Of a DNA stretch of 48,956 nucleotides, positions 1 to 8,100 are shown in pieces. Each line of letters opens with the position of its first letter. Within the stretch, counting starts at the first letter, position 1. Both the position numbers and the translations under genes were made by a program. Below the pieces are notes generated by a model that searched no databases, was not told where the DNA came from, and saw nothing but the letters and a program-made list of their open reading frames with translations. Where the stretch lies: positions 1-48,956 of the IMG/VR virus record IMGVR_UViG_3300044910_000229. One strand, given 5' to 3'. This DNA is from a virus.

Positions 1-10
1 ATTTCGTCAT
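1..10 (-). other. Possible start of the next leftward gene (cut by window edge)
   Basis: Six bases after the TAG that ends the truncated TerL gene, an ATG at 10-8 opens ATG ACG AAA in the same reading frame as TerL and runs off the left edge. This could be the C-terminal half of the split intein joined to the TerL nuclease domain, a homing endonuclease, or an unrelated gene. There is no convincing Shine-Dalgarno sequence just upstream, so it could also be chance. Only three codons are visible. Confidence 0.25.
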
Positions 11-13
11 ATA

Positions 14-109
14 CTATGAACTTAATAATCGCATAATATCGCCCATTGTTAGTTTTTCAATTTTTCCAGATGGCCATTTAACAGTTACAACTGAATCATG
101 CACAATACA
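14..109 (-). other. N-terminal fragment of an atypically split intein in TerL
   Basis: Residues 278-308 of the TerL fragment begin with the Cys codon at 109-107 and read CIVHDSVVTV followed by GKIEKLTMGDIMRLL, then TAG. A leading Cys, then Asp at +5 and alternating hydrophobics, is the intein splicing block A pattern. The G-I-L-GD-L pattern after it matches the usual continuation. Natural split inteins with N-pieces of about 25 residues are known from TerL genes in aquatic viral metagenomes (the AceL-TerL type). Block B with its TxxH motif is absent, so it must lie on the partner piece. Confidence 0.8.
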
Positions 110-940
110 ACCGTATTCACGTCTAAATTTTTCCTCACCTATACGACCAAGCTCTTCTTGTTTCCATACTTCATCACGATCTGGATGATCCCACCAATCT
201 GATCTAAATCCAGAAAATCCGTTAATACCAACTTTGTCATCTTTTTCATTACCAAATTCGTCAAAATATTGTTGGCTTTCCTTCCATATAGTAGCAAATT
301 GATCTTCGTCACTATTTGGCGTGGACGTAATAATACAACGTCCACCAGTTGCTAATGTAGGTGATATAGAAGTCCAAAACTCTTCAGCAATATTAGGTTG
401 TAGGAACGCAAACTCGTCACAATATAATAACGAGATAGACATACCCCGTCCAGTTGTACCTGTAGTAGTCTGACTTACAATACGTGATCCGTTATCAAAC
501 TCCATAGAACCTTTATTATAACTAATAACGCCAGCACGTAAGAAGTCTGGACATAATTCGTACCCATATCGTATACGTTGCATAATCTCTTGTGCACCTG
601 TATATTTGTGCGCTGCAATTAGAATAGTTTGATCCGGATGAAACATTGCAAACCATAATAAGTATGCAGATGCACATGTAGTTTTACCACTTTGGCGTGG
701 TAGCATATTAATATTGAACCGATGTGCATGATAACAGTTTAACAAGTTAACTTGATAATCAAACGGTTGAAATAACAATTTCCCTTTTACTGAGTGTTGA
801 ATATGGAAGAAATATCTTGAAAAATAAAGATATCCATCCTCGGGGTCAGAACACATTTGTAAATCAATAATGTGTTGCTCTTCAAATCGTTCAGTTTTGT
901 GAGCTTTTTTAGTTAAAACCCCATCTAAACTTTTAGCCAT
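14..940 (-). CDS. 17: Terminase large subunit, N-terminal ATPase part fused to a split-intein N-fragment
   Basis: This is the packaging motor that pumps DNA into the prohead. The 308 residues contain Walker A LPRQSGKTT (80-88), Walker B LLYCDEF with D175/E176, and the coupling motif TSTPN (205-209), all as in T4 gp17. The protein reaches FRREYG (272-277), where related phages continue with CEF and the RNase-H-like nuclease domain. Here it continues with a Cys-led 31-residue tail of intein block A type and then stops. T4 gp17 is about 610 residues, so roughly half is missing. AAAGGA at 948-953 is the ribosome site, and a terminator just upstream separates it from the preceding gene. The ATPase identity is secure. 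The split-intein reading rests on the position and motif of the tail. A plain nonsense truncation is the alternative, but it would not explain the intein-like tail. Confidence 0.93.
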   Translation of the reverse strand: MAKSLDGVLTKKAHKTERFEEQHIIDLQMCSDPEDGYLYFSRYFFHIQHSVKGKLLFQPFDYQVNLLNCYHAHRFNINMLPRQSGKTTCASAYLLWFAMFHPDQTILIAAHKYTGAQEIMQRIRYGYELCPDFLRAGVISYNKGSMEFDNGSRIVSQTTTGTTGRGMSISLLYCDEFAFLQPNIAEEFWTSISPTLATGGRCIITSTPNSDEDQFATIWKESQQYFDEFGNEKDDKVGINGFSGFRSDWWDHPDRDEVWKQEELGRIGEEKFRREYGCIVHDSVVTVKWPSGKIEKLTMGDIMRLLSS

Positions 941-963
941 ATAATAATCCTTTGTCGTATATG

Positions 964-971
964 TATTTACA
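964..971 (-). promoter_or_regulatory. Possible late promoter for terL
   Basis: On the minus strand this reads TGTAAATA, one mismatch from NATAAATA. It lies directly after the terminator and 24 bases before the terL ATG, with the AAAGGA ribosome site between them. The terminator upstream makes a separate start for terL likely, but the motif is imperfect. Confidence 0.35.
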
Positions 972-998
972 AAAAAAAGCGGACATAATGTCCGCTTT
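971..998 (-). terminator. Rho-independent terminator between the 151-residue gene and terL
   Basis: A perfect 10-bp stem, AAAGCGGACA paired with TGTCCGCTTT around a three-base loop (976-998), is followed on the minus strand by an uninterrupted run of T (the A run at 971-978). It lies 21 bases past the stop of the upstream gene and before the terL ribosome site, so it should end or attenuate the transcript coming from gp16. Confidence 0.92.
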
Positions 999-1018
999 AT
1001 GATTATTAAAAGTAGTTG

Positions 1019-1474
1019 TTACTTGCGAGATTTAATATCTTCGTACAACGCAGCAAGATGTTGAACTAACGATTCAAAATGCGGTTGTGGCTGGCCACCA
1101 CCATTTACTTTACGTGCTTCACCGTCTTTTTTATCACCTTGGTGTAATACAGTGTCAATCCCATAAGTGTGCTGCCCGCTGTCGCCGTCTACTTCATTTC
1201 CAAAGCTGTCACCGATTACGATCTCAGCGTCGTCGTCTGGTTCATCCATAGGCTCATGATGCGAGTCACTACTAATTCCTTTTAAGATATCCATTAAATC
1301 GCGAATACCGTCAGCGCCTTTACTATTAATAGTAACATTCATATTTAATGATTCGTCAGCCGGTGCTCCGCCTTGAATAATAGCAGCAGGCATATCCATA
1401 CCACATTCGTCAATTGTTGGTTCACGCCCTTCATCAATTTCTTGCATTGTTTGCATTAATTTTTTAAAATCCAT
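1019..1474 (-). CDS. Conserved marine T4-like phage protein of unknown function
   Basis: The protein has 151 residues and is rich in Asp, Glu and Gly, with a charged low-complexity middle (about 75-115) and a helical C-terminus ending in EDIKSRK. I recognise no catalytic motif, signal peptide or membrane segment. The ATG lies one base past the stop of the preceding gene, with GGGA in front, so translation is probably coupled. It is encoded between the two terminase subunits and is followed by a strong terminator. It resembles small acidic proteins seen beside terminase genes in marine T4-like phages. A role in packaging or in the virion is a guess from position only. Confidence 0.75.
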   Translation of the reverse strand: MDFKKLMQTMQEIDEGREPTIDECGMDMPAAIIQGGAPADESLNMNVTINSKGADGIRDLMDILKGISSDSHHEPMDEPDDDAEIVIGDSFGNEVDGDSGQHTYGIDTVLHQGDKKDGEARKVNGGGQPQPHFESLVQHLAALYEDIKSRK

Positions 1475-1475
1475 T

Positions 1476-2102
1476 TTATTTCCCTAAGTTTGCAGTTGGC
1501 AATGTAATTTTTTTAGAACCAATTGCACTAGTTGTTCCAATTGATGTATTAGTTTTAGCAGATGGTGCTGATTTTTCAACATGCGATTTTTTTGCTAATA
1601 GTTGATCGTTAACTCCTTTATATTGAGTACCTTGATGTTTAACTTTATTAAGTTCTTTTAGCATACTCATTACATGTGACTGCCCTGTTAGATGTTGATT
1701 ATTTTCTTTATCGTAATCTGATCCAATCAATGCTTTGCTGTCATTAAGCTGATCATATTTGTGATTAATGTCGTATTCTTCTACTTCTTTGTTATTTCTA
1801 ACTTTAATACAACATTCACTTACACCTAGTGCATTAGCAGCAAGTTGGCTTACTTGAAAACTAGTTGCTGGATAAGTTAACGTAACATCAAATGATGTAG
1901 TATTAGTATTGTGGTGTTCAGGAAAATCAACTTGTGTTTCCTGGATTGGTGTGCGAGTGCCTTCTGAAAAAGATTCAACTGTAAATCTTTCCAATACACT
2001 TTTAAGTTTATCAATTTGTTCTGATGTAGGTTCTCCTACAACTTTAATTTTAAATTCATAAACTTGTTTTGATTCTAATAAATGCTGTCTAAACGATTTC
2101 AT
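1476..2102 (-). CDS. Conserved structural-type protein of unknown function
   Basis: The protein has 208 residues. The start MKSFRQHLLES is of a kind common at the N-termini of T4-like virion proteins. Residues 14-100 look like a mixed alpha/beta domain holding two similar stretches (YEFKIKVVGEPTSEQIDKL and FDVTLTYPATSFQVSQLA), possibly an internal duplication. The rest is polar and probably flexible, ending in Ser/Thr/Lys-rich sequence. AAGGA precedes the ATG, and a late promoter match (AATAAATA) overlaps the end of the small terminase gene just upstream. No enzymatic motif is visible. Its position between gp16 and TerL suggests a capsid or packaging accessory. Confidence 0.75.
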   Translation of the reverse strand: MKSFRQHLLESKQVYEFKIKVVGEPTSEQIDKLKSVLERFTVESFSEGTRTPIQETQVDFPEHHNTNTTSFDVTLTYPATSFQVSQLAANALGVSECCIKVRNNKEVEEYDINHKYDQLNDSKALIGSDYDKENNQHLTGQSHVMSMLKELNKVKHQGTQYKGVNDQLLAKKSHVEKSAPSAKTNTSIGTTSAIGSKKITLPTANLGK

Positions 2103-2120
2103 AATATATCCTTGATATTA

Positions 2121-2128
2121 TATTTATT
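2121..2128 (-). promoter_or_regulatory. T4-type late promoter element
   Basis: Minus strand AATAAATA fits the NATAAATA late promoter consensus of marine T4-like phages. It lies 19 bases before the ATG of the 208-residue gene, overlapping the stop codon of gp16, with AAGGA downstream. Confidence 0.5.
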
Positions 2129-2606
2129 TCATATTCTTTAATTTTTCAATAAGACTGTTTCGGTCTGTAACAATAAATCCTTCACCTGCAATATTAACAC
2201 CAGTATCTTCTGCGTGATTATCGCTATCTAACTTTTGCTTTTTAAGTTGAAGTTCTATCATTTTAAGTTTCTTATCAATTTTTGCCGACTTAGCATCGAT
2301 TGCATTCTTAAGCATACTAGCTGCTACTTCAAATACTCTCCCGCTATATCTAGCCTCAACGTTCATACCTAAATCCATTAAGTCATCATATGCATCAGTT
2401 GCACGTTGTGCTAATGCATCAAATTCAGAATCACTAACATCGCCTAACCCTTTTACTTGCGGTAATGCAGCTGAAATTTTATCAAATTCGGCTATATCGC
2501 GGAATAACGGAGTTGGTACCGGTGGCGCAGGGATTGCTACTTCTGTTTCTTTTATGATTGTTTTACTTTCTGGTAAATTTAGGAGTTCCTCTAACTTTTT
2601 TGTCAT
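2124..2606 (-). CDS. 16: Terminase small subunit
   Basis: This 160-residue protein is the DNA-recognition partner of TerL; family members form a ring that regulates the packaging ATPase. The core LPQVKGLGDVSDSEFD, the segment DDLMDLGMNVEARY, and the Lys-rich helix KIDKKLKMIELQLKKQKLD (about 110-128, probable coiled coil) match the gp16 family of marine T4-like phages. A Pro-rich linker lies near residues 20-35. AGAGGA precedes the ATG. In T4 gp16 and gp17 are adjacent; here two unknown genes and a terminator separate them. Confidence 0.88.
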   Translation of the reverse strand: MTKKLEELLNLPESKTIIKETEVAIPAPPVPTPLFRDIAEFDKISAALPQVKGLGDVSDSEFDALAQRATDAYDDLMDLGMNVEARYSGRVFEVAASMLKNAIDAKSAKIDKKLKMIELQLKKQKLDSDNHAEDTGVNIAGEGFIVTDRNSLIEKLKNMK

Positions 2607-2636
2607 AGTATATCCTCTTATAGTATACTATTTAAG

Positions 2637-3077
2637 TTATTTAGAACCGTTATGGAATAAATCATTTTCGTTTATTACTCTAAATTTAAGACCATTTTGT
2701 TTGCAGTAAATAATAGCTGCTGCCCATTTGGCTTGATTTTTAATAAACTGTGCTTGATTGTATTTGTTTTTACCAACACGTTCAAGTATATGCTGACTTG
2801 CTGGTTTTATTTCAATTACTTCGTTGTGTATGTGATGGTTTTTATCTACGTATTGGATAAAAAAATCTGGTAGATAAATTGTATTACGATTAGTAAGTGG
2901 GTCTCGATACGGTATAGTAATAGCCTCACTTGCCCATTTTTGAACACTTGGATTTGAATCACAAAATTGCATAAAGCTCATTTCCCAAGAACTTCGATAA
3001 TATGGAATCTTAGTTCCTACATATTTTCCTGGATTCTTAGGGACGTATTTGCCTTTAGCAAATTTTCGACTGCTCAT
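2637..3077 (-). CDS. 4: Head completion protein, gp4-type PD-(D/E)XK nuclease
   Basis: The 146 residues have the layout of the T4 gp4/gp50 head-completion family: KGKYVPKNPGKYVG at the N-terminus, then YRSSWEMSFMQFCD with E32, LPDFF with D71, and EIKP with E89 and K91. These acidic residues and the Lys form a PD-(D/E)XK endonuclease active site. The FIKNQAKWAAAIIYC segment is also typical. The protein is thought to act on packaged heads before tails join. The ATG overlaps the TGA of the upstream gene (ATGA at 3077-3074), so translation is coupled. Confidence 0.8.
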   Translation of the reverse strand: MSSRKFAKGKYVPKNPGKYVGTKIPYYRSSWEMSFMQFCDSNPSVQKWASEAITIPYRDPLTNRNTIYLPDFFIQYVDKNHHIHNEVIEIKPASQHILERVGKNKYNQAQFIKNQAKWAAAIIYCKQNGLKFRVINENDLFHNGSK

Positions 3078-3442
3078 ACTAAAATATTTCTCGACTCGTA
3101 TTCGTTATCATTAACTTTAACACGATATCCTAATAAACTAGTAGGATCTCTGTAAGAATTTAAGATCTGTGCAACTATTTGGTTTAATTGTAGTGTTGGC
3201 AATTGTTTAAGCGAGTCTAGTAATGTAAACACATGTACCTCTTCTGTTCTTGCTCTATTTAAAAATACAATCGCAGTTGCTTTTGCACTGTTAGCATCAA
3301 AGTTTCTTTTTTGAAAAAACCCAATAACTGCGTCAATCTCTTCACAAGGAAATGATACATCAGTTGTATACGACTTATCAAAAAAATGTTTAATTTCAGC
3401 AGCTGCTGAATTAGTGTCGGATGAAAATGCATTTAAGTTCAT
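3074..3442 (-). CDS. Conserved small protein of marine T4-like phages
   Basis: The protein has 122 residues, mainly helical, with no recognised catalytic motif. The segment EEIDAVIGFFQKRNFDANSAKATAIV is split here as EEIDAVIGFFQKRNF and DANSAKATAIV; together with the helix LDSLKQLPTLQLNQIVAQIL it matches a small protein found beside tail-tube and gp4 genes in related phages. It is coupled on both sides by four-base ATGA overlaps. The location among head and tail completion genes suggests a virion or assembly role, not proven. Confidence 0.75.
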   Translation of the reverse strand: MNLNAFSSDTNSAAAEIKHFFDKSYTTDVSFPCEEIDAVIGFFQKRNFDANSAKATAIVFLNRARTEEVHVFTLLDSLKQLPTLQLNQIVAQILNSYRDPTSLLGYRVKVNDNEYESRNILV

Positions 3443-4440
3443 AGTTTAACTAATGTTCCTGTGTTAGTTGTTATTGGTGATCCAACTGTATTAGTAGTTC
3501 CGGTAGTACTTACAGGTATTGAAACACCTGATATACTTGTTTTTGCAGTTGAGCCAGTTGTTAGTCCAGTCGTTGATCCGATTGTAGTTGCGCCGGCAGC
3601 ATTAATTGCTGATGATGAAGCTGCTGCTGATATAGCATTAGATAGACTAAAATTAGATTTTGCAAATGCCGGATACGACCCACTGTTAGCAGGATAACTA
3701 CTAGTTAATGTTGACGGAGATAAGTCGTAATGTGAAGATAAGAAATCCTCCATTTGCCCATCATTAACATAGCCAGTACCATATGATACTGCCTCGTATG
3801 CTAATGTCATTTCAAAGCTGTGCGACTCGCCTGAATGATATGCTAAATTGTTGCCGCCCCAATGTGTAATAAGAGGGTTAACAAGTTTATAACTAACATA
3901 TTCGTGTCTAGACATTTGATAAATCATTATATAATTAAAAAATGGCTTAACCCGTCCCATAAAACCATATGGACTAGTTATATATGAAGATTCTTTCATT
4001 GCATTTTTAATATATGATCCTTTTTTACTAGATACGGTAGGATCGTTATAGTAATATTTGTAATATGTTTGCCATAATTGATTTATAAGACCCATATTAT
4101 CATCATGAAATGATACCTTAACATCGTTGTATTTGTGCTGATATTGTACTACTCGTTTTCTATTATATTGGTTTAATGTTTCGGCTGACACTGTATATGT
4201 AGGAAGATCGATCGATTTAACTAATAAATTAATTTCATTTTTAAGAGTGTGTAATAATTTAGCTTCAACAGTTGTTGGATTAATTCCTTGCCAATTAATG
4301 TTAAACGCAACATGAAATAAAAATTTATCTTTAGGTAGTAATCTAAATTGATCAGTAACAAAAGTTTTAGAGGCATGTTGACGACACCGAAGATTTTCAG
4401 TGGGATTAGATGTTAAATATTCGTTAGGTGCAAATGACAT
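3439..4440 (-). CDS. Tail-tube-like structural protein (gp54-type baseplate-tube initiator candidate)
   Basis: The protein has 333 residues. Residues 35-240 carry features of tube-fold proteins of this group: LVKSIDLPTYTVSAETLNQY, the pair KRVVQYQHKYNDVKVSFHDD (split as KRVVQYQHKY and NDVKVSFHDD), then LWQTYYKYYYND and a late SFEMTLAYEAVSYG strand. Residues from about 245 to 333 are Ser/Thr/Ala/Gly-rich and look disordered. It lies directly after gp19, and T4 gp48 and gp54 share the tube fold and nucleate the tube on the baseplate, so the same job is inferred. Calling it specifically gp54 is uncertain. An AAAGGA ribosome site merges with a GATAAATA sequence upstream. Confidence 0.65.
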   Translation of the reverse strand: MSFAPNEYLTSNPTENLRCRQHASKTFVTDQFRLLPKDKFLFHVAFNINWQGINPTTVEAKLLHTLKNEINLLVKSIDLPTYTVSAETLNQYNRKRVVQYQHKYNDVKVSFHDDNMGLINQLWQTYYKYYYNDPTVSSKKGSYIKNAMKESSYITSPYGFMGRVKPFFNYIMIYQMSRHEYVSYKLVNPLITHWGGNNLAYHSGESHSFEMTLAYEAVSYGTGYVNDGQMEDFLSSHYDLSPSTLTSSYPANSGSYPAFAKSNFSLSNAISAAASSSAINAAGATTIGSTTGLTTGSTAKTSISGVSIPVSTTGTTNTVGSPITTNTGTLVKL

Positions 4441-4489
4441 ATATATATTTATCCTTTTAATAAACTACGCAGTTTAAAATTTAGTCATA

Positions 4490-4514
4490 AAAAAGCCCGC
4501 AGTGCGGGCTTTTT
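4490..4514. terminator. Bidirectional rho-independent terminator after gp19
   Basis: An 11-bp perfect stem, AAAAAGCCCGC paired with GCGGGCTTTTT, encloses a three-base loop. A/T tails on both sides let it act in either direction. It lies 15 bases beyond the gp19 stop in the leftward transcript and should cap the high-level sheath and tube message. Confidence 0.92.
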
Positions 4515-4529
4515 ATTAATGCGTTAAAC

Positions 4530-5183
4530 TTAACCGCCAGCAACAACAGTTTGTGTGCCGCCTTCAAGTGCTGCTCTATCAGTAGTTTCATAACCAATAC
4601 CAAAGCTATCAGCACCAACAAGTTGTACACAGTTATCAGGTTGAATTGATAAATCAATTGTCATAAATCCTGCGTCACCATATGTTAGTGCATTGTAAGT
4701 TGATGACACTAAGTAACAACCATAACATTCCCACGATTCTAAAATGTTAACATCTGAGAAGTTATCAGCGTTTGCGCCATCTAACATTTCAATTGTCATT
4801 TTGAATTTATAAGACCCTGCAGCAGCAGCCGAACTTTGTTCAAAAAAGTCAAATTGTTTCTGATTTTGCTCGCCAACTAGTTTATTAACTACGTTAGATT
4901 GATCATCACGAATTTTAATGCTAATTGCTCCCCATTTAGGTTTGCCTGCGTAATGAATTGTACTATTGTATACATCAATAGTTTTATCGTCAAACGTTAA
5001 AGTAGGCCTTGCTGCCTCAGATACTTGACGAGTTAATTCGGTACCAGTGTCGTTTTCTGGTGATCCAAACCCGTCAAACATTACTCTAAACCGATATTTT
5101 AATTTCGGCATTAGTAACCCACTATTCCCACCACTAGATGTGGTAGGTACTGAGAAATTTGTTAAAGATGCAAATCCTGGCAT
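4530..5183 (-). CDS. 19: Tail tube protein
   Basis: This 217-residue protein is the subunit of the inner tail tube and matches gp19 of marine T4-like phages along its length. It has a Gly/Ser-rich N-terminus, LKYRFRVMFDGFG (about 28-40), a middle with RQVSEAARPTLTFDDKTIDV, and a C-terminal part with ESWECYGCYLVSSTY and TIDLSIQPDNCVQ. T4 gp19 is 163 residues, so this one is longer. GGAG lies ten bases before the ATG, within the end of gp18, and the stop of gp18 is one base upstream, so the two are translated together. A strong terminator follows. Confidence 0.93.
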   Translation of the reverse strand: MPGFASLTNFSVPTTSSGGNSGLLMPKLKYRFRVMFDGFGSPENDTGTELTRQVSEAARPTLTFDDKTIDVYNSTIHYAGKPKWGAISIKIRDDQSNVVNKLVGEQNQKQFDFFEQSSAAAAGSYKFKMTIEMLDGANADNFSDVNILESWECYGCYLVSSTYNALTYGDAGFMTIDLSIQPDNCVQLVGADSFGIGYETTDRAALEGGTQTVVAGG

Positions 5184-5184
5184 T

Positions 5185-8100
5185 TTATCTTGCTCCTAAT
5201 GTTTTAACTTCACCCGTATTTAATAAACGTAACGGGATATAAATAAATTCTACAGCTTTAGTTGGTTCAATTGCAACGTCTAAATACACTTCACCATTAT
5301 CAATTCTTGTTGGAGTATTATTTGAAGTATCACATACTACTGCAAAATCATATAATGCACGTTGTCCCACTAAATCAATTAACATGCTTTCAGCAGCATA
5401 TTTAATTTGATTACGTGTTGAACTATCATTTGGTTGGAACAAGTACGGTCTTACAAGTTTTGCAAATTGTCTGCGTAATTGCACAATTAAACGAGCAACG
5501 TTAATACGATCTAATGAACTTGTTACCGATGAACGAGTAAATTGACCCATGTTAACAACCCCTGAACCAACGATTGAAGTAAGTGGATTAACTTTAACTT
5601 TTGCTAACGTATTACGTTGACCTAAATTTAATGCCACTGTTACAAATTCGCCTGATGTATTAACATAACCAACAGATGTTGCATTGTTAATAACACCTCT
5701 AGACGTACCAGCTGGTGCAAACCATAGATGACTTGATGCATCATTTAATGCAATTGTACGTAACATCATAGCACTTGGTGGAATAACAATGTTATTTCCG
5801 CTGTTGTCGCTTGATAAACCCCACGGATAAAAGAACGCTAAGTACGGATCAGCAGTTGTTAATCCTTTATCGTTATCTTCAATTGCACCAGCAACGTTAC
5901 TTCCCCAATTTTCTAAAGAAGTTGCATCGGGTGTTAATCTTGCAGGAGTATCAGCAATAACAAACGCAGTAATACCGTTGTCATAGTTTAAAATTTTCAT
6001 TTCACCTACAAGTTCAGGATAACCAGGACAAGCAATTAAATTAAATTCTCTAACTTCTGTTTCACGAATTTGTTGATTTGAGTTAACTAATGCTTGCAAT
6101 GCTTGAACTACTACACCACGTTGTGCCATGCGACCAAATGCGCCTGCACCGTTTGCTAAATTAGCAGCTTCAGAAACCCAACGATGTGGATAGTAATCAG
6201 CCATTGTTTCGCTACTAAATCTTACATTAAGCGCGTTAGTGTTAACATAATCTTTATGTAATTTTTTAACATTGTAACCACTTCTGCGAAGATTCCACAA
6301 CAACATACCATTTGGATATAATGCAGGATCTGGTGCATCAAAGTCAACAAAGTCAGCTGCGTCTAATTCTGCTTGTGAAAAGTCATCAAGATTACCACCT
6401 AATAATGCAGTAATTGCAGCAGGTGTTCTTGCTGAACCAGAAGTACTCCATCTTGCATCAGCAAATACAATACCGTGTTCGGTAACTTGATCAGTGATGT
6501 CAACTTTTTCCCATTTCTTTTCAAAATTAATATATTTGTATAACGCAGGATAGTTTTCTAAATCTGATGTATCAACCCACAAATCACCGTCGACTAAATT
6601 AGTAATGCCGTCCTGTTGTGTAGTTGGTTTAGATGCAGAAACAATTGGACCTTTTGGGTCAGTTCTAGCAGGTCCGGTTCCGTGGTCTACACTACGATAT
6701 GCTTTCCATTTTTTATTATGGTTAACCATAATATCAACGTCATCAATATTTGCACTATACCATAACAACCCATCAACTGCGCCGCCGGTTAATACCGTGT
6801 TACTTGCTGTAATAAACGAGACGTCGTTAGTAGCGCCGTGTTCTGACCATAATGTTGCAATATATTTGGTTGTATTGCCGGCAAGTTGTGAGCTTGCATG
6901 GTGATAAAAATTAGCAGTTGCAGTTACACTAAACAACGACAATAACAATCCGTTTACGTCATTAAATTCAATATCACCACCGTGTTCATGTGAAATAGTA
7001 ATTCTATTGCCAACTCGAACTGCAGAGACTGCAGTGTTAAGTCTTGCGTTAATTGGTTGCATAATAGCATCAATAATTAACGTAACCTTTTCTGCTTCAG
7101 TAGTGTTACTAATAAATGTTGGAATTTCAAATACTAATTCTTCACTAGTTGACAACATTGCCGAACTGATAACACTTTCTTGAATGTCGATAGTATAACT
7201 ACCTGAAGCTATTTTATCACTAGTAATTGTTGCAGATGTAATTGAAGTAGCTGATACATCTTTACGACGATATACTTTAAAAGTTGCAACCGGAACTGCA
7301 GTTTCGGAATCATTAAATTTTACATATACTGAATTTCCAGCAATGTTAATGCCGCCGCCGGTTGAATCAATGCCGTGTAATGCCGCTGCGCCATTTGCAT
7401 ATAATGGTGCAGATTTAGTAATCCAGGTTGATGATGCAGTTTCGTATTTTTGAATTACCCAATTTGAACCACCATTTACTGAATTTGATTTAATCCAAAG
7501 TGAGCCAGTCGGAGCACCGATTACTGTATCTACATTATCAGCATCTTTACGTTTATATGTTGGTACTGATGTAGACGATGAAATGGTCAATAACGGAGCA
7601 ATATATTTAGTTGCATTAGCTATTGAAATACCAAGTGTTTCTAAAGTTGCAGCTGTTGAATTAACAAGATTAACATCTTCACCAGTTGAGTAAATTACTA
7701 ATGTGCTACCAACATTTGCAGCTTTAATTCCGGCATCAGTAATTGTACCTACTGCATTAATTGCAGTTACTAAGGTGTCTAACGATGTAAAACCAGTAAC
7801 AGCATGCCCATTAATTTGAAGAGAATCAGAATCGGCTCCTGAATTTGAAAATGTATTAGCACCGACTACAGTGTTGTTGCCTTGAATAGTAGGGATACTT
7901 CCTTTCCATTCAGGTGATCCAACAAGAACCCAGTTGCCAGCACCTAAAGATGCTGTAGATGATTTATACCAATACGAAATTAAACTCGAAACTGCAGAAA
8001 TTGCGTATGTTCCAGTTGAACCAAAACTTTGCAATGGCGCATAGTTAGATGTAAATAAATCTACATGTGCTGTATTTGTAATAACTGTTGGAGTAATGGT

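Noticed and set aside
14-940. TerL as a pseudogene cut by a nonsense mutation
   Set aside because: A random stop would leave the CEF nuclease-side sequence before it; instead the chain turns into a Cys-led intein-like tail exactly at a known intein site.
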